44,554 bases of DNA from an uncultured Faecalibacterium sp. (GCA_934525325.1 CAKSZE010000007.1:1-44554), one strand, 5' to 3'; numbered from the stretch's first letter, positions 28,939 through 39,266 are shown. The notes: generated by a model not told the origin, from the sequence alone. Numbers and translations: made by a program.

Positions 28939-30465
28939 TCACTCCACGATGATGCTCTTGCCGGTCATCTCGGCGGGAACGGGCAGGCCGATATAGGGCA
29001 GCATGGTGGGTGCGATGTCGGCCAGACAGCCGCCCTCGCGCAGCTTCACATCGCCGCAGCCAACAGCCACAAAGGGCACAACGTTGGTGGTGTGGGCGGT
29101 GAAGGGGGTGCCGTCCGGGTTCATCATCTTTTCGGCGTTGCCGTGGTCAGCGGTGATGAAGGCGCAGCCGCCGGCGTTCAGCACAGCGGTGACCACCTGA
29201 TCCACACAGGTATCCACAGCCTCAACGGCCTTGACAGCAGCATCGAACACGCCGGTGTGGCCGACCATATCGCAGTTTGCGAAGTTCAGGATGACCACAT
29301 CGTACTTGCCGCTCTCGATGCGCTTGACGCACTCGGCAGCAACTTCGGGGGCGCTCATCTCGGGCTTCAGGTCGTAGGTGGCAACCTTGGGGCTGGGGAT
29401 GACGCAGCGATCCTCGCCCTCGTAGGGAGCTTCCACGCCGCCGTTGAAGAAGAAGGTGACGTGGGCGTACTTCTCGGTCTCGGCGATGCGCAGCTGGGTC
29501 TTGCCGTGGGCAGACAGGTACTCGCCCAGAACATTCTTCAGCTCCACCGGGGGATAAGCCACTTCGCAGTTGGGCATGGTGGCATCGTACTCAGCCATGC
29601 AGACGTAGTGCACCTGCTTGCGACCGCCGCGGCGCTCAAAGCCGGTAAAGGCATCATCACAGAAGATGCGGGTCATCTGGCGGGCACGGTCGGGGCGGAA
29701 GTTCATGAAGATGACGGTGTCGCCATCCTGCACGCGGCCACCCTCGCAGGTGACGCAGGGCAGCACGAACTCATCGGTCTTGTCTGCGGCATAGGAAGCC
29801 TCGATGGCCTCGGCAGCGTTGGCGGCGTGCTCACCCTCGCCGTAGACGAAGGCAGCATAGGCCTTCTCCTCGCGGTCCCAGTTGTTATCGCGGTCCATGG
29901 CGTAGTAACGGCCGGAAACGCTGGCGATCTTGCCTACGCCCAGCTCGTCCAGCTTGGCCTGCAGGTCAGCAAGGAAGCCCTTGCCGGAGTGGGGGTCGGT
30001 GTCGCGGCCATCGGTGATGCAGTGCAGGTAGACTTCCTTAGCGCCCAGATGCTTTGCCATTTCCAGCACGCCGAACCAGTGGTCGGCATGGCTGTGCACG
30101 CCGCCGGTGCCCACCAGACCCATCAGGTGGATGGCCTTACCGGCCTCGATGGCGGCCTTCATGTTCTTGACCAGCACAGGGTTCTTGAGCATCTCGCCGT
30201 CACGGATGGACTTGGTGATGAGGGTGAGCTGCTGGTACACGATGCGGCCTGCGCCCATGTTGGTGTGGCCGACCTCGGAGTTGCCCATCTGGCCGTCGGG
30301 CAGGCCGACAGCCATGCCGGAAGCATCAATGGTGGTCATGGGGTACTTTTCCATCAGAGCATCCAGATGAGGGGTCTTGGCAGCCACAACGGCGTTGCCG
30401 AAGGTCTCGTTCGGCACCCAGCCGAAGCCATCCATGATGCACAGAAGAACAGGTTTCTTTGCCAT
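28939..30465 (-). CDS. gpmI: 2,3-bisphosphoglycerate-independent phosphoglycerate mutase (GpmI)
   Basis: 508 residues. Cofactor-independent mutase of the alkaline phosphatase superfamily; interconverts 3- and 2-phosphoglycerate with two manganese ions. Seen: metal-binding CIMDGFG (Asp12), phospho-serine Ser63 in GQMGNSEVGH, NFRPDRARQ, and the C-terminal metal residues in NFANCDMVGHTG and FITADHGNAEKM. It is the third gene of a pgk-tpiA-gpmI run on the minus strand. AAAGGAG precedes ATG at 30465. Confidence 0.95.
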   Translation of the reverse strand: MAKKPVLLCIMDGFGWVPNETFGNAVVAAKTPHLDALMEKYPMTTIDASGMAVGLPDGQMGNSEVGHTNMGAGRIVYQQLTLITKSIRDGEMLKNPVLVKNMKAAIEAGKAIHLMGLVGTGGVHSHADHWFGVLEMAKHLGAKEVYLHCITDGRDTDPHSGKGFLADLQAKLDELGVGKIASVSGRYYAMDRDNNWDREEKAYAAFVYGEGEHAANAAEAIEASYAADKTDEFVLPCVTCEGGRVQDGDTVIFMNFRPDRARQMTRIFCDDAFTGFERRGGRKQVHYVCMAEYDATMPNCEVAYPPVELKNVLGEYLSAHGKTQLRIAETEKYAHVTFFFNGGVEAPYEGEDRCVIPSPKVATYDLKPEMSAPEVAAECVKRIESGKYDVVILNFANCDMVGHTGVFDAAVKAVEAVDTCVDQVVTAVLNAGGCAFITADHGNAEKMMNPDGTPFTAHTTNVVPFVAVGCGDVKLREGGCLADIAPTMLPYIGLPVPAEMTGKSIIVE

Positions 30466-30576
30466 AAAATTGAATCTCCTTTGAATTTATCACGCGTTGC
30501 AGGTAAGGCCAGAGCCCCGCCTGCGGAGGTGCAGCCTGCGGGTGCATAACACCCGGACGGCTGCTGTAAAACAGAT

Positions 30577-30620
30577 CAGCGCCCGGCTCAGCGCTGAAAA
30601 AACGGCGCAGCCGGGCGCTG
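30577..30620 (-). terminator. Large GC-rich hairpin between tpiA and gpmI
   Basis: CAGCGCCCGGCT (30577-30588) and AGCCGGGCGCTG (30609-30620) are perfectly complementary. On minus the stem is followed by ATCTGTTTT, a weak T tail. It may attenuate gpmI relative to tpiA or protect the 3' end of the tpiA message. Confidence 0.45.
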
Positions 30621-30648
30621 AAACAGCTTGTTAAGAAAAGGCAGTTGC

Positions 30649-31419
30649 TCAGCCCTTGGTGGCTGCATCAACGATGACAGCAAAGTCGGGAGCCTTCAGG
30701 GATGCGCCGCCGATCAGGCCGCCGTCCACGTCCTTCTTGCTCAGCAGCTCCTCGCAGTTCTTGGCATTCATGCTGCCGCCGTACTGCACGGTGGTAGCTT
30801 CGGCTACGGTCTCGCCGTACAGCTCGCCCACCACCTTGCGGATCTGAGCGCAGACTTCCTCTGCCTGATCGGAGGTAGCGGTCTTGCCGGTGCCGATGGC
30901 CCAAATGGGCTCGTAGGCGATGACAACGTTTGCCATCTGCTCGGCGGTCACGTCACGCAGGGCGATCTTGGTCTGCATACGGACCAGCTCCTCGGTAACG
31001 CCCTCCTCGCGCTGCTGCAGGCTCTCGCCCACGCAGATGATGACCTTCAGGCCGGCATTCAGGGCAGCCAGAGTGCGCTTGTTGACGGTCTGGTCGGTCT
31101 CTGCAAAGTACTGGCGGCGCTCAGAGTGGCCGACGATGACGTACTCCACACCCAGATCCACCAGCATATCGGCGCTGATCTCGCCGGTGAAAGCACCGGA
31201 CTTCTCAAAGTGGACGTTCTCGGCACCCACATGGATGTTAGTGCCCTTGGTCTTAGCCACAGCGGTGACCAGATCAGTAAACGGGGTGCAGATGACGACC
31301 TCGCAGGTAGCGTCCTTCACGGCGGGGATCAGCTCGTCCACCAGAACAGCAGCCTCGGAGGCGGTCTTGTTCATCTTCCAGTTGCCAGCGATAATAGCCT
31401 TGCGCTTTGCCTTATCCAT
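30649..31419 (-). CDS. tpiA: Triosephosphate isomerase (TpiA)
   Basis: 256 residues, TIM barrel. Active-site residues: Lys15 (GNWKMNK), His98 (IVGHSERR), Glu170 ([11 protein letters not shown]); the mobile loop follows Glu170. The frame is open upstream, but the natural start [16 protein letters not shown] has AAGGAG before it. A terminator and a 12-base palindrome lie between pgk and this gene. Confidence 0.95.
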   Translation of the reverse strand: MDKAKRKAIIAGNWKMNKTASEAAVLVDELIPAVKDATCEVVICTPFTDLVTAVAKTKGTNIHVGAENVHFEKSGAFTGEISADMLVDLGVEYVIVGHSERRQYFAETDQTVNKRTLAALNAGLKVIICVGESLQQREEGVTEELVRMQTKIALRDVTAEQMANVVIAYEPIWAIGTGKTATSDQAEEVCAQIRKVVGELYGETVAEATTVQYGGSMNAKNCEELLSKKDVDGGLIGGASLKAPDFAVIVDAATKG

Positions 31420-31440
31420 TGTTATTTTCTCCTTACCTTC

Positions 31441-31452
31441 GTAAATATTTAC
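31441..31452. promoter_or_regulatory. Perfect palindrome in the tpiA leader
   Basis: GTAAATATTTAC lies between the pgk terminator and the tpiA ribosome binding site. It could be an operator or a small leader stem. Confidence 0.3.
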
Positions 31453-31464
31453 AAATTGCCTGCA

Positions 31465-31501
31465 CAAAAAGAAAAGATGCGGCGGCGTAAATGCCGCCGC
31501 A
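31465..31501 (-). terminator. Terminator after pgk
   Basis: TGCGGCGGC (31478-31486) and GCCGCCGCA (31493-31501), loop 6, followed on minus by TCTTTTCTTTTT. It implies partial termination or a separate start for tpiA. Confidence 0.75.
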
Positions 31502-31522
31502 CCCATTGTGATGCCGGAAAAA

Positions 31523-32731
31523 TTATGCGTTCTGGATGACTGCGATGCCGGGCAGCTCCTTGCCCTCCAGATACTCCAGAGAAGCGCCGCCGCCGGTGGA
31601 GATGTGGGTCATCTTGTCGCCCAGACCCATCTGCTGCACAGCTGCTGCGCTGTCGCCGCCGCCGATAACGGTGGTAGCATCACTCTCAGCCATAGCCTTG
31701 GCAACAGCCAGAGTACCAGCTGCCAGAGTGGGGTTCTCGAACACACCCATGGGGCCGTTCCAGACAACGGTCTTGGAAGCCTTGACAGCGTCAGCAAACA
31801 GCTTCATGGTCTCGGGGCCGATGTCGCAGCCCTCCATGTCAGCGGGGATGGCGGTGACAGGCACCACGGTGACGTCCACAGGAGCGTCGATGGGATCGGG
31901 GAAGTCCTTGATGCAGGCTGCATCCACGGGCAGCAGCAGCTTGACGCCCTTCTCCTGTGCCTTAGCCATCATTTCCTTGCAGTAGTCCAGCTTGGTGTCA
32001 TCGCACAGGCTCTTGCCGACTTCGTAGCCCTGAGCCTTGGCGAAGGTGTAAGCCATGCCGCCGCCGATGATCAGGGTATCGACCTTCTCCAGCAGGTTGG
32101 AGATGACGTTCAGCTTATCAGCAACCTTGGCGCCGCCCAGAATAGCGGTGAAGGGACGGACGGGGTCGTTGACGGCGTTGCCCAGATACTTGATCTCCTT
32201 CTCCATCAGGTAGCCGACAGCGGTATCCTTGATGTAGTCGGTGACACCTGCGGTGGAGCAGTGTGCACGGTGGCAGCTGCCGAAGGCGTCGTCCACATAA
32301 GCGTCAGCCAGAGAAGCCAGCTCCTCGCTGAACTCGGGCATGTTCTTGGTCTCTTCCTTGCGGAAACGGGTGTTCTGCAGCAGAACGACGTCGCCGTTGT
32401 TCATGGCAGCCACAGCAGCCTTTGCGTTCTCGCCCACAACGTTGTCGTCATCGGCAAACACAACGGTCTTGCCCAGCTTTGCGCTCAGAGCCACAGCAAC
32501 GGGAGCCAGGCTGAACTTAGCCTCGGGGCCGTTCTTGGGCTTGCCCAGGTGGCTGCACAGGATGACCTTAGCGCCATCGTTGACCAGCTTCTGGATGGTG
32601 GGCAGTGCTGCGTTGATGCGGTTCTCGTTGGTGATGACACCGTCCTTCATCGGGACGTTGAAATCGCAGCGGACAAGCACCTTCTTGCCGCAGTAGTTCT
32701 GATCGTCGATCGTCTTCTTACCTAAACCCAT
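31523..32731 (-). CDS. pgk: Phosphoglycerate kinase (Pgk)
   Basis: 402 residues. Two-domain kinase transferring phosphate from 1,3-bisphosphoglycerate to ADP. Seen: [14 protein letters not shown] and [11 protein letters not shown] (substrate side), GGAKVADKL, the nucleotide-side GGGMAYTF, and [10 protein letters not shown]. The frame is open upstream; AGAGGAG before ATG at 32731 sets the start. It heads the pgk-tpiA-gpmI group; GAPDH is not in the window. Confidence 0.95.
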   Translation of the reverse strand: MGLGKKTIDDQNYCGKKVLVRCDFNVPMKDGVITNENRINAALPTIQKLVNDGAKVILCSHLGKPKNGPEAKFSLAPVAVALSAKLGKTVVFADDDNVVGENAKAAVAAMNNGDVVLLQNTRFRKEETKNMPEFSEELASLADAYVDDAFGSCHRAHCSTAGVTDYIKDTAVGYLMEKEIKYLGNAVNDPVRPFTAILGGAKVADKLNVISNLLEKVDTLIIGGGMAYTFAKAQGYEVGKSLCDDTKLDYCKEMMAKAQEKGVKLLLPVDAACIKDFPDPIDAPVDVTVVPVTAIPADMEGCDIGPETMKLFADAVKASKTVVWNGPMGVFENPTLAAGTLAVAKAMAESDATTVIGGGDSAAAVQQMGLGDKMTHISTGGGASLEYLEGKELPGIAVIQNA

Positions 32732-32807
32732 GGTAAAAACTCCTCTCAAGTTATAATTCTGAACCAGAGTCTCGCTCACAATCGGGGCTTTGCCCCGTAC
32801 AGCTACT

Positions 32808-32836
32808 ATTATAAACAAAAACTGTGTGCATTGCAA
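32808..32836 (-). promoter_or_regulatory. Promoter of the glycolytic operon
   Basis: Minus-strand TTGCAA (32836-32831), 17 bases, TATAAT (32813-32808). The leader contains a CGGGGC-aaa-GCCCCG hairpin (32783-32797) shortly after the start point. Confidence 0.75.
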
Positions 32837-32960
32837 GGATAAGAGATAGATAATTGTTTAACAAACATTTGCCATTGTTGCACAGAAATGTGTCTATTTT
32901 GCCCGAAGTGCGGTTTTTTCTGCCCGCAGACGCCGGAAATACTGCTTTTTCATCACGACA

Positions 32961-32999
32961 AAAGGGATCCGGAAGCGCCCGTAGGCATCTCCGGATCCC
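32961..32999 (-). terminator. Terminator of the rimP-ribF operon
   Basis: GGGATCCGGA (32964-32973) and TCCGGATCCC (32990-32999), followed on minus by TTTTGTCG. The AT-rich bases 32837-32960 between it and the pgk promoter hold no gene that I can see. Confidence 0.75.
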
Positions 33000-33018
33000 A
33001 AATTAAAAAATAGATGCG

Positions 33019-33936
33019 TTATGCAAAATATTCCTGCGCGCGGCGGGCGGCATCGTTGATGCAGTCCCGCAGCTGGTCCAGCGTATCAAACTTTTTGCTG
33101 GGGCTCAGGTAGGCGTAGAACTCCACCACCGGATCGGTGCCGTACAAATCGCCGGAAAAGCCCGGGATAAAGGTCTCGCAGGTCACCTTGGTGGCGTCGT
33201 CGTTCACGGTAGGGCGGCTGCCCAGACCGGTGGCCGAGGGATACCACACCCCGTTGATGCAGGTGCGGGTGATATAAATGCCGCTGCGGGGCATCTGGAA
33301 GCCCTGTGGGTACAGCTGGTTGATGGTGGGCACCCCAAGGGTGTGTCCCAGCCCTGCCCCGTGCTGCACCGCAAAGCGGATGGCATAGGGCATCCCCAGC
33401 ATGGCGTTGGCAGCAGGGATATCCCCGCCTTCCAGCGCGGTGCGGATGCGGGTGGAGGACACCGGCTTTTCCTCAAACTGTGCCATGGGCACCACCACCA
33501 CCTCTACCCCAAGGGGGGCGCAGAGGGTGCGCAGCAGCTCCGGCGTACCGGCAGCTTTTGCACCAAAGGTGAAGTTTTCGCCGCAGAACAGCGCCCGGGC
33601 GTGGCAATTTTCCACAATGCCGCGCACGAACTCCTCCGGGCTCAGCGCCTTGATCGCTTCAAAGTCCGGGGTGAGGTAATATTCCACCCCAAGGCTGTGG
33701 ATCAAGGCGTGCTTATCCTCGGTGGAAAGCAGGCGCTTGCCCTTCATTTTATTTTCCACCGGCAGGCGGAAGGTGAACACCGCCGGGGCTGCGTCATGGG
33801 TCTTTGCCCACTGCACCGCCCCTTCGATCACCGCCCGGTGGCCGATATGGATGCCGTCAAAGTAGCCCATCGCCACGGCGGTGCCTTTTTCGGGCTGCGC
33901 CAGCGGCAGCGGGGCAAACTGAGAAATGATCTGCAT
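33019..33936 (-). CDS. ribF: Bifunctional riboflavin kinase / FMN adenylyltransferase (RibF)
   Basis: 305 residues. The N-terminal FAD synthetase domain has AMGYFDGIHIGH (nucleotide motif HxGH), VFTFRLPV and SSTRIRTAL (family SSTxIR); the C-terminal riboflavin kinase domain starts near 185 with GHTLGVPTINQ and SGIYITR. It makes FMN and FAD from riboflavin. It is the last gene of the translation operon, after truB, an arrangement common in Firmicutes. Confidence 0.95.
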   Translation of the reverse strand: MQIISQFAPLPLAQPEKGTAVAMGYFDGIHIGHRAVIEGAVQWAKTHDAAPAVFTFRLPVENKMKGKRLLSTEDKHALIHSLGVEYYLTPDFEAIKALSPEEFVRGIVENCHARALFCGENFTFGAKAAGTPELLRTLCAPLGVEVVVVPMAQFEEKPVSSTRIRTALEGGDIPAANAMLGMPYAIRFAVQHGAGLGHTLGVPTINQLYPQGFQMPRSGIYITRTCINGVWYPSATGLGSRPTVNDDATKVTCETFIPGFSGDLYGTDPVVEFYAYLSPSKKFDTLDQLRDCINDAARRAQEYFA

Positions 33937-33957
33937 GGGTCTTGTTTCCTTTATTGC

Positions 33958-34845
33958 TCAATTACGTTCCACGAACAGTTTTTCCACCCGGAGCACCCCG
34001 CCGGTGATATTGGCAAGGCCAAGGAACTGCCCGGCGGCATTGCGCACCCGGTAGCGTCCGTCTGCTGCGGGGTAGCGGCTGGTGGGGCAGCCGTTGTACA
34101 GATGCTGCTCCACCCATGGCTCCACCACCAGCAGCGGCAGCGGGGTGAACACGCTTTCCACCGGCAGCATCAGTGCTTCCAGTGCAGCGCTCCCCTGCTC
34201 CTTTGCGGCAAGGATCTCTTCCAGCGTGTGGGCGTCTGCTTCGGTGTACAGACCGGCAGCGGTGCGGCGCAGCGCGCTCATGGTGCCCTTCTGTCCCATG
34301 GCAGCGGCGATATCCTCCAACAGCGTGCGGATATAGGTGCCCTTGGAGCAGCGCACCGTCAGCACATACTCGTTTTCTGCCGGACTGCCGCCGTACTCAA
34401 TGCCATAAATTTCAATGGGGCGCGCCTTGCGCTCCACGGTCACGCCCTCGCGGGCCAGCTTATACAGCGGCTGGCCGTTGATCTTGACCGCCGAGTACAT
34501 GGGCGGAACCTGCATCTGCGGGCCAACAAACTGCGGCAACACAGCCAGCAGCTCTTTTTCCCCAGCGGTGACGGGTGCGGTCTCCAGCACCGTACCGGTG
34601 CTATCGCCGGTATCGGTGCGTGCACCCAAGCGCAGGGTGGCGCGGTAGGTCTTATCGTGGTTCAGCTGCAAATCCACCGCCTTGCTGGCACCGCCGCAGA
34701 ACACCGGCAGAACGCCGGTGGCCATGGGGTCCAGCGTACCGCTGTGCCCCAGCTTGCGGGTGCCCAGCACGCCGCGCAGCTTTGCCACCACGTCAAAGCT
34801 GGTCCAGTCCATGGGCTTGTCTACGATCAGGATGCCCTGCATCAT
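33958..34845 (-). CDS. truB: tRNA pseudouridine(55) synthase (TruB)
   Basis: 295 residues. It makes pseudouridine 55 in the T loop of tRNA. Catalytic Asp39 lies in HSGTLDPMATG; other motifs are DKPMDWTSFDVV at the N-terminus, YRATLRLGARTDTGD and the KGTYIRTL motif. A short C-terminal PUA-like extension follows. Its start overlaps the stop of nrnA (ATGA), and AGGAGG lies inside the nrnA end, so the two are coupled. Confidence 0.95.
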   Translation of the reverse strand: MMQGILIVDKPMDWTSFDVVAKLRGVLGTRKLGHSGTLDPMATGVLPVFCGGASKAVDLQLNHDKTYRATLRLGARTDTGDSTGTVLETAPVTAGEKELLAVLPQFVGPQMQVPPMYSAVKINGQPLYKLAREGVTVERKARPIEIYGIEYGGSPAENEYVLTVRCSKGTYIRTLLEDIAAAMGQKGTMSALRRTAAGLYTEADAHTLEEILAAKEQGSAALEALMLPVESVFTPLPLLVVEPWVEQHLYNGCPTSRYPAADGRYRVRNAAGQFLGLANITGGVLRVEKLFVERN

Positions 34846-35819
34846 GCTTCCTCCTGCGGTGCGTCCAGCTCGGCTTCCACCTCTGCAAGGATCGCATTCT
34901 TGGCGTTTTCAAGGTCGCCCAGCAGCTCACAGCCCGCTGCGCGGGTGTGTCCGCCGCCGCCCAGACGCCGGGCAATGGCACAGGCGTCCACGCCCTTTGC
35001 GGTACGCACGCTGATGCGGTAGCTGCCGCCGGGCTGCTGGCGCAGGGTCAGACCGACCTTGACTCCCTCAATGCTGATGGGCAGGCTGGTCAGCTCTTCC
35101 AGATCTGCAGGGTCTACCCCGCTCTGCCGGATCTCGTCCCTCGTCAGGTAGATCAGGGCGCAGCGGCCGTCCAGATAGTACTCCAGATGGTTGCGGGCGA
35201 TGCGCTCGGCCTCCATGCGGGCACGGGGCTTGGTGTCGAAGAGCAGGGTGTTCAGCTCCTCCACATGGCAGCCGGCTTCAATAAGCTTTGCAGCAACCGT
35301 GTGGGTGTTAGCCGTGGTGGAGGAGAACTTGAAGCAGCCGGTGTCGGTGGCAATGCCGGTGTACAGACAGTCCGCAATGTGGGGAGAGATGGTCACGCCC
35401 ATCTCCACGATGACCTGATACAGCAGCTCTGCTGCCGCAGCGGCACCGGCATCCAGAAGGGTAAAATCGGCATAGCCGTTGTTGCCTGCGTGGTGGTCGA
35501 TGCACAGGTCTACATGGCGTGCAACCTGCGGCACACCGTTATTTTCACCAAACAGCTGCAGACCTGCCACATCCACCGCGATCACGGTGCGGGGCTCGAA
35601 CTCGCCCTTGAACAGCCGTGGGTTTGTAAAGGCGTAGCGGGACGGCACGGCATCGGAGCAGAGCACCGCCGTTGTTTTTTCCAGCGCTTTAAGCGCATAG
35701 TACAGGGCGCTGCCGCAGCCGATGGTGTCACCGTCCGGGTTTTTGTGGCACAGAATCAAAATGTTGTCCGCAGCCAGCAGGCGCTGCGCCATCTGCTGCA
35801 CATTCAGTTGTTCTGTCAT
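34842..35819 (-). CDS. nrnA: Oligoribonuclease / pAp phosphatase (NrnA, DHH family)
   Basis: 325 residues. Manganese-dependent DHH-DHHA1 phosphoesterase degrading short RNA oligonucleotides and, in Bacillus, 3'-phosphoadenosine 5'-phosphate. Seen: HKNPDGDTIG (metal motif), VIAVDVAG, CIDHHAGN (the DHH), and the DHHA1 RLGGGGHTRAAG. The start is placed at ATG 35819 because AAAGG sits directly against an earlier ATG at 35831 and leaves no spacing; 35831 would add four residues. Confidence 0.93.
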   Translation of the reverse strand: MTEQLNVQQMAQRLLAADNILILCHKNPDGDTIGCGSALYYALKALEKTTAVLCSDAVPSRYAFTNPRLFKGEFEPRTVIAVDVAGLQLFGENNGVPQVARHVDLCIDHHAGNNGYADFTLLDAGAAAAAELLYQVIVEMGVTISPHIADCLYTGIATDTGCFKFSSTTANTHTVAAKLIEAGCHVEELNTLLFDTKPRARMEAERIARNHLEYYLDGRCALIYLTRDEIRQSGVDPADLEELTSLPISIEGVKVGLTLRQQPGGSYRISVRTAKGVDACAIARRLGGGGHTRAAGCELLGDLENAKNAILAEVEAELDAPQEEA

Positions 35820-35848
35820 CCAATGATCCATCCTTTCCGCAAAGGCAG

Positions 35849-36241
35849 TCAGTCCTCGGTCTGTTCGGTATCGGCAGGCTGTGCTTCTTCCTCGCCGTTC
35901 ACATTCAGGCTGCGCAGCAGCTCGTTGATGTGGGCGGCGTAGGCAGCACCGTCATCCTCCACAAAGATGAAGCGGGGTGCCTTGCGGATGTGCATTTTTT
36001 TGCTGACCTCGGTGCGCACATGGCCTGCGGCACGGTTCAGCGCTTCAATGGCGGGCTTGGGGCCGTCTGCACGGCCCATCACGCTTACATACACCTTTGC
36101 CACATCCAGATCCGGCGTCACGTCCAGACGGGTGACGGTCAGCAGACCGCCCTCCAGCCGCGGGTCCTTCAGCCGGCTGATGATGGCAATGACCTCGCGC
36201 TTCATATCCTGCGCAAGACGGCCCATATTTTTCTGAGACAT
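35849..36241 (-). CDS. rbfA: Ribosome-binding factor A (RbfA)
   Basis: 130 residues. KH-type fold protein needed for maturation of the 30S subunit, acting on 16S helix 1. Seen: the N-terminal RLAQDMKREVIAIIS, DPRL and the VTPDLDVAKVYVSV core typical of RbfA. The acidic C-terminal tail is longer than in many homologs. AAAGGAG precedes ATG at 36241. A dispersed repeat separates it from infB. Confidence 0.93.
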   Translation of the reverse strand: MSQKNMGRLAQDMKREVIAIISRLKDPRLEGGLLTVTRLDVTPDLDVAKVYVSVMGRADGPKPAIEALNRAAGHVRTEVSKKMHIRKAPRFIFVEDDGAAYAAHINELLRSLNVNGEEEAQPADTEQTED

Positions 36242-36263
36242 TCCGTTTCTCCTTTAAAAAGAA

Positions 36264-36401
36264 AACCCTCTCAGCCTCGCTTCGCTCGGCAGCTCTCCCG
36301 ATGGGCGAGCTTTTTGCGTGGATACGGGATGCTTTTCCGTTTCTCTGCAAGCCTCCTGCCTCGGGAGAGGCAGCATTGCGTCAGCAATGACGGAGAGGGT
36401 T
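36264..36401. repeat. Small repeat element with terminal inverted repeats (infB-rbfA spacer)
   Basis: Ends: AACCCTCTC (36264-36272) and GAGAGGGTT (36393-36401), perfect 9-base inverted repeats. Inside are nested palindromes: CCTCGCTTCGCTCGG, AGCTCTCCC..GGGCGAGCT, GCCTC..GAGGC and CATTGCGTCAGCAATG. About 138 bases, non-coding, MITE-like or REP-like. The left end resembles the element at 1543-1590. It lies just after infB inside the operon and may form a strong stem in the message. Confidence 0.6.
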
Positions 36402-36411
36402 ATTTTAAATC

Positions 36412-38892
36412 TTAGTCGCGGTACTCTTCCATCTTGAAGGCCTCGTACACGTCGCCTTCCTTGACGTCCGCAAACTTCTCCAGGGTCACGCCGCACTCGT
36501 AGCCCTCGGCCACTTCCTTGGCGTCATCCTTGAAGCGCTTCAGGGATGCGATCTCGTCCTCGGCAATGACGATGCCGTCACGCACCACGCGCACCTTGCT
36601 GTCGCGGGTGATCTTACCGCTGGTCACGCGGCAGCCTGCAACGGTGCCCACGTTGGAGATCTTGTACACCTGACGCACCTGCAGCTCGCCCAGAGCGACC
36701 TCGCGGAACTTGGGTGCCAGCATACCCTTCATAGCGTCGGTGACATCGTTGATGGCGTCGTAGATAACGCGGTACATACGCATTTCCACCTTGGTGGCAG
36801 CGGCTTCTTCCTTAGCCACGTTATCCGGGCGGACGTTGAAGCCGATAATGATGGCGTTGGAGGCATCGGCCAGATCGACGTCAGACTTGCTGATGGCGCC
36901 GACACCGGCGTGGATGACGCGCACGCGCACCTCGTCGTTGGAGATCTTCTCCAGACTCTGCTTCACAGCTTCGGCAGAGCCCTGCACATCGGCCTTGACC
37001 ACGATGGCCAGTTCCTTCATGTCGTTCTGTGCCATCTGGCTGAACAGGTTATCCAGTGTGACCTTCTGGAAGGAGGAGAACTGCTTCTCCTTGGCGGCAG
37101 CGATGCGCTGCTCTGCCAGCTCACGGGCCAGACGCTCGTCCTCAACCGCTTCGAACAGGTCGCCGGCTTCGGGCACGGCGGTCAGGCCGGTGATCTCCAC
37201 AGGGGTAGAGGGGCCGGCATCGGTCAGCAGCTGGCCCTTGTCGTTGCGCATGGTACGCACACGGCCCACGGCGGTACCGGCAATGATAACATCACCGGCG
37301 TGCAGGGTGCCGTTCTGCACCAGAATGGTGGCGATGGGACCCTGACCCTTGTCCAGACGGGCCTCGACCACAGCACCCTTGGCGCGGCGGTTGGGGTTGG
37401 CCTTCAGCTCCATGACCTCGGCTTCCAGCGCAACGCGCTCCAGCAGGTCGTTGATACCCATACCGGTCAGTGCAGACACGGGGATGCAGGCCACATCTCC
37501 GCCCCAGTCCTCGGGGATCAGACCGTACTTGGTCAGGCTCTCCTTCACGCGCTCGGGGTTGGCGGTGGGCTTATCCATCTTGTTGATGGCCACGATCACC
37601 TTGACCTCGGCAGCCTTGGCGTGGTTGATGGACTCGATGGTCTGGGGCATGATGCCGTCGTCGGCAGCCACGACCAGAATAGCGATATCGGTCATGTTGG
37701 CACCGCGGGCACGCATGGAGGTGAAAGCCTCGTGACCCGGGGTATCCAGGAAGGTGATCTTGCTGTCGTTGATGCGCACCTGATAGGCACCGATGGCCTG
37801 CGTGATGCCGCCGGCCTCGCCTGCGGTGACATTGGTCTTACGGATGGCATCCAGAATACTGGTCTTGCCGTGGTCAACGTGACCCATGACACAGACCACC
37901 GGGGGACGCTCCACCAGATCCTCCTGTGCATCCTCTTCCTGCGTAAACAGGCGCTCCTCGATGGTGACGTGCACCTCGTGCTCGACCTTTGCGTGGAACT
38001 CCTCTGCCAGCAGAGATGCGGTATCAAAATCGATCACGTCGTTGATGGCGTGCATCTCACCCATCTGCATGAACTTGGCAATGACCTTACCGGCCTGCTG
38101 CTTCAGGCGGGCAGCCAGTTCGCCCACGGTGATCTCATCGGGGATGAGCACCTTCAGCTGGGCGTTGCGGGCCTTCTCCAGCTGGATGCGCTGCAGACGC
38201 TCAAACTCGGTCTCGCGCTTGCCCTTCTGGAACTGCTGGCGCTGGCGCTGGCCGCGCTGGGTGAACTTCTGCTTGTTGCCCTGCGGGGTGGGCTTGCGGC
38301 GGTTCTCGGTGTTCTTGGTAGAGGCCAGATCATCGTAACGGGCATCGAAGCGGTCCACGTTCATATCCACAGTGCGGGTATCCACGGTGACCTGATTGTC
38401 CTCGCGGCGGACAGAAACTGCCTGTGCGGGGGCAGCGGTGGCCTTTGCGCCGGTCTCGCGTGCCAGCTCGCTGAAGGAAACGGTCTTTTCCTCGCGCTTC
38501 TTGTGCTGCTCGGGCTTCTTGTCGCCGTGCTTATTGTTGTTATTATTGTTGTTTGCCTTGGGCTGCTCAGCCTTTACGGCGGGCTGCTGGGGCTTTTTGT
38601 CAGCCTTGGGAGCTTCGGGCTTCTTTTCAGCCTTCTTTTCAGCTTTCTGGTCAGCCTTCTTCTCGGCCTTAGGCTCCTCCTTGGGAGCCTTGGCGCTGTT
38701 CAAGAACTCGTCCAGATTCGCCACGCTGTTATCCTTACTGAACTTCTCCAACAGGTAGTTCAGCTCGTTCTCCTCCAGATTGGAGCTGTTCTTCTTGCCG
38801 GTGCTGCCCATAGCGGTCAGCTCATCCAGCACCTTCTTTGTAGAAAGGTTCAGATCCTTTGCAAAGTCACTCACTTTATATTTTACGATCAT
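36412..38892 (-). CDS. infB: Translation initiation factor IF-2 (InfB)
   Basis: 826 residues. It delivers initiator fMet-tRNA to the 30S subunit. Domains: IF2 N-terminal module (about 1-55), a low-complexity Lys/Glu/Ala/Pro-rich linker with a run of asparagines (about 60-140), a second N-terminal module (about 250-300), the GTPase domain with GHVDHGKTS (about 334), DTPGHEAF (about 382) and NKMD (about 437), then the beta-barrel and initiator-tRNA domains. Its ATG overlaps the ylxQ stop by four bases; GAGGAGG lies inside the ylxQ end. Confidence 0.97.
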   Translation of the reverse strand: MIVKYKVSDFAKDLNLSTKKVLDELTAMGSTGKKNSSNLEENELNYLLEKFSKDNSVANLDEFLNSAKAPKEEPKAEKKADQKAEKKAEKKPEAPKADKKPQQPAVKAEQPKANNNNNNNKHGDKKPEQHKKREEKTVSFSELARETGAKATAAPAQAVSVRREDNQVTVDTRTVDMNVDRFDARYDDLASTKNTENRRKPTPQGNKQKFTQRGQRQRQQFQKGKRETEFERLQRIQLEKARNAQLKVLIPDEITVGELAARLKQQAGKVIAKFMQMGEMHAINDVIDFDTASLLAEEFHAKVEHEVHVTIEERLFTQEEDAQEDLVERPPVVCVMGHVDHGKTSILDAIRKTNVTAGEAGGITQAIGAYQVRINDSKITFLDTPGHEAFTSMRARGANMTDIAILVVAADDGIMPQTIESINHAKAAEVKVIVAINKMDKPTANPERVKESLTKYGLIPEDWGGDVACIPVSALTGMGINDLLERVALEAEVMELKANPNRRAKGAVVEARLDKGQGPIATILVQNGTLHAGDVIIAGTAVGRVRTMRNDKGQLLTDAGPSTPVEITGLTAVPEAGDLFEAVEDERLARELAEQRIAAAKEKQFSSFQKVTLDNLFSQMAQNDMKELAIVVKADVQGSAEAVKQSLEKISNDEVRVRVIHAGVGAISKSDVDLADASNAIIIGFNVRPDNVAKEEAAATKVEMRMYRVIYDAINDVTDAMKGMLAPKFREVALGELQVRQVYKISNVGTVAGCRVTSGKITRDSKVRVVRDGIVIAEDEIASLKRFKDDAKEVAEGYECGVTLEKFADVKEGDVYEAFKMEEYRD

Positions 38893-39266
38893 TCGCTCAT
38901 ATCCTCCTCATTTTTGATTGCTCCGCAGTCCGACAGGCGGTCGAAGCAGAGCTTTGCGAGGTTGCGGTCGGTCACCGCGTAAACAGCCACGGGCTTGTGG
39001 CTGATATCGGCCAGCTTATCCTGCGTCAGCGGCATGGTGAACACATCCACTAAGTCGCCCACGGCGTAGTTCAGGCGCTGCAGGGTCTTGGGGCTGATGT
39101 CCGATGCGGTCATCACCAGCCATGCCTTGCTTTTTACGCAGGCCTCCTCCACGGCGTCAAAGCCCATGGTCAGCGCACCGGCCTTGCGGCACAGGCTCAC
39201 GGCCTGATACAGCGCCTCCTCCGGGGGCAGCTTGGGTTTTGCGGGGGCGTTATTCTTTTTTGCCAT
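38889..39266 (-). CDS. ylxQ: YlxQ-type L7Ae-like ribosomal protein
   Basis: 125 residues. L7Ae/L30e fold with a basic Lys/Pro start ([14 protein letters not shown]), [16 protein letters not shown] and [15 protein letters not shown], and the [16 protein letters not shown] region; the K-turn-RNA-binding family. It is always between ylxR and infB in Firmicutes. The frame is open upstream, but ATG 39266 has AAGGAGG, which lies inside ylxR; the two genes overlap by 17 bases. Confidence 0.88.
   Translation of the reverse strand: MAKKNNAPAKPKLPPEEALYQAVSLCRKAGALTMGFDAVEEACVKSKAWLVMTASDISPKTLQRLNYAVGDLVDVFTMPLTQDKLADISHKPVAVYAVTDRNLAKLCFDRLSDCGAIKNEEDMSE

Noticed and set aside
33937..33957. FMN riboswitch linked to ribF
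   Set aside because: The gap to truB is 21 bases and the gene is internal to a long operon, leaving no room for an RFN element.
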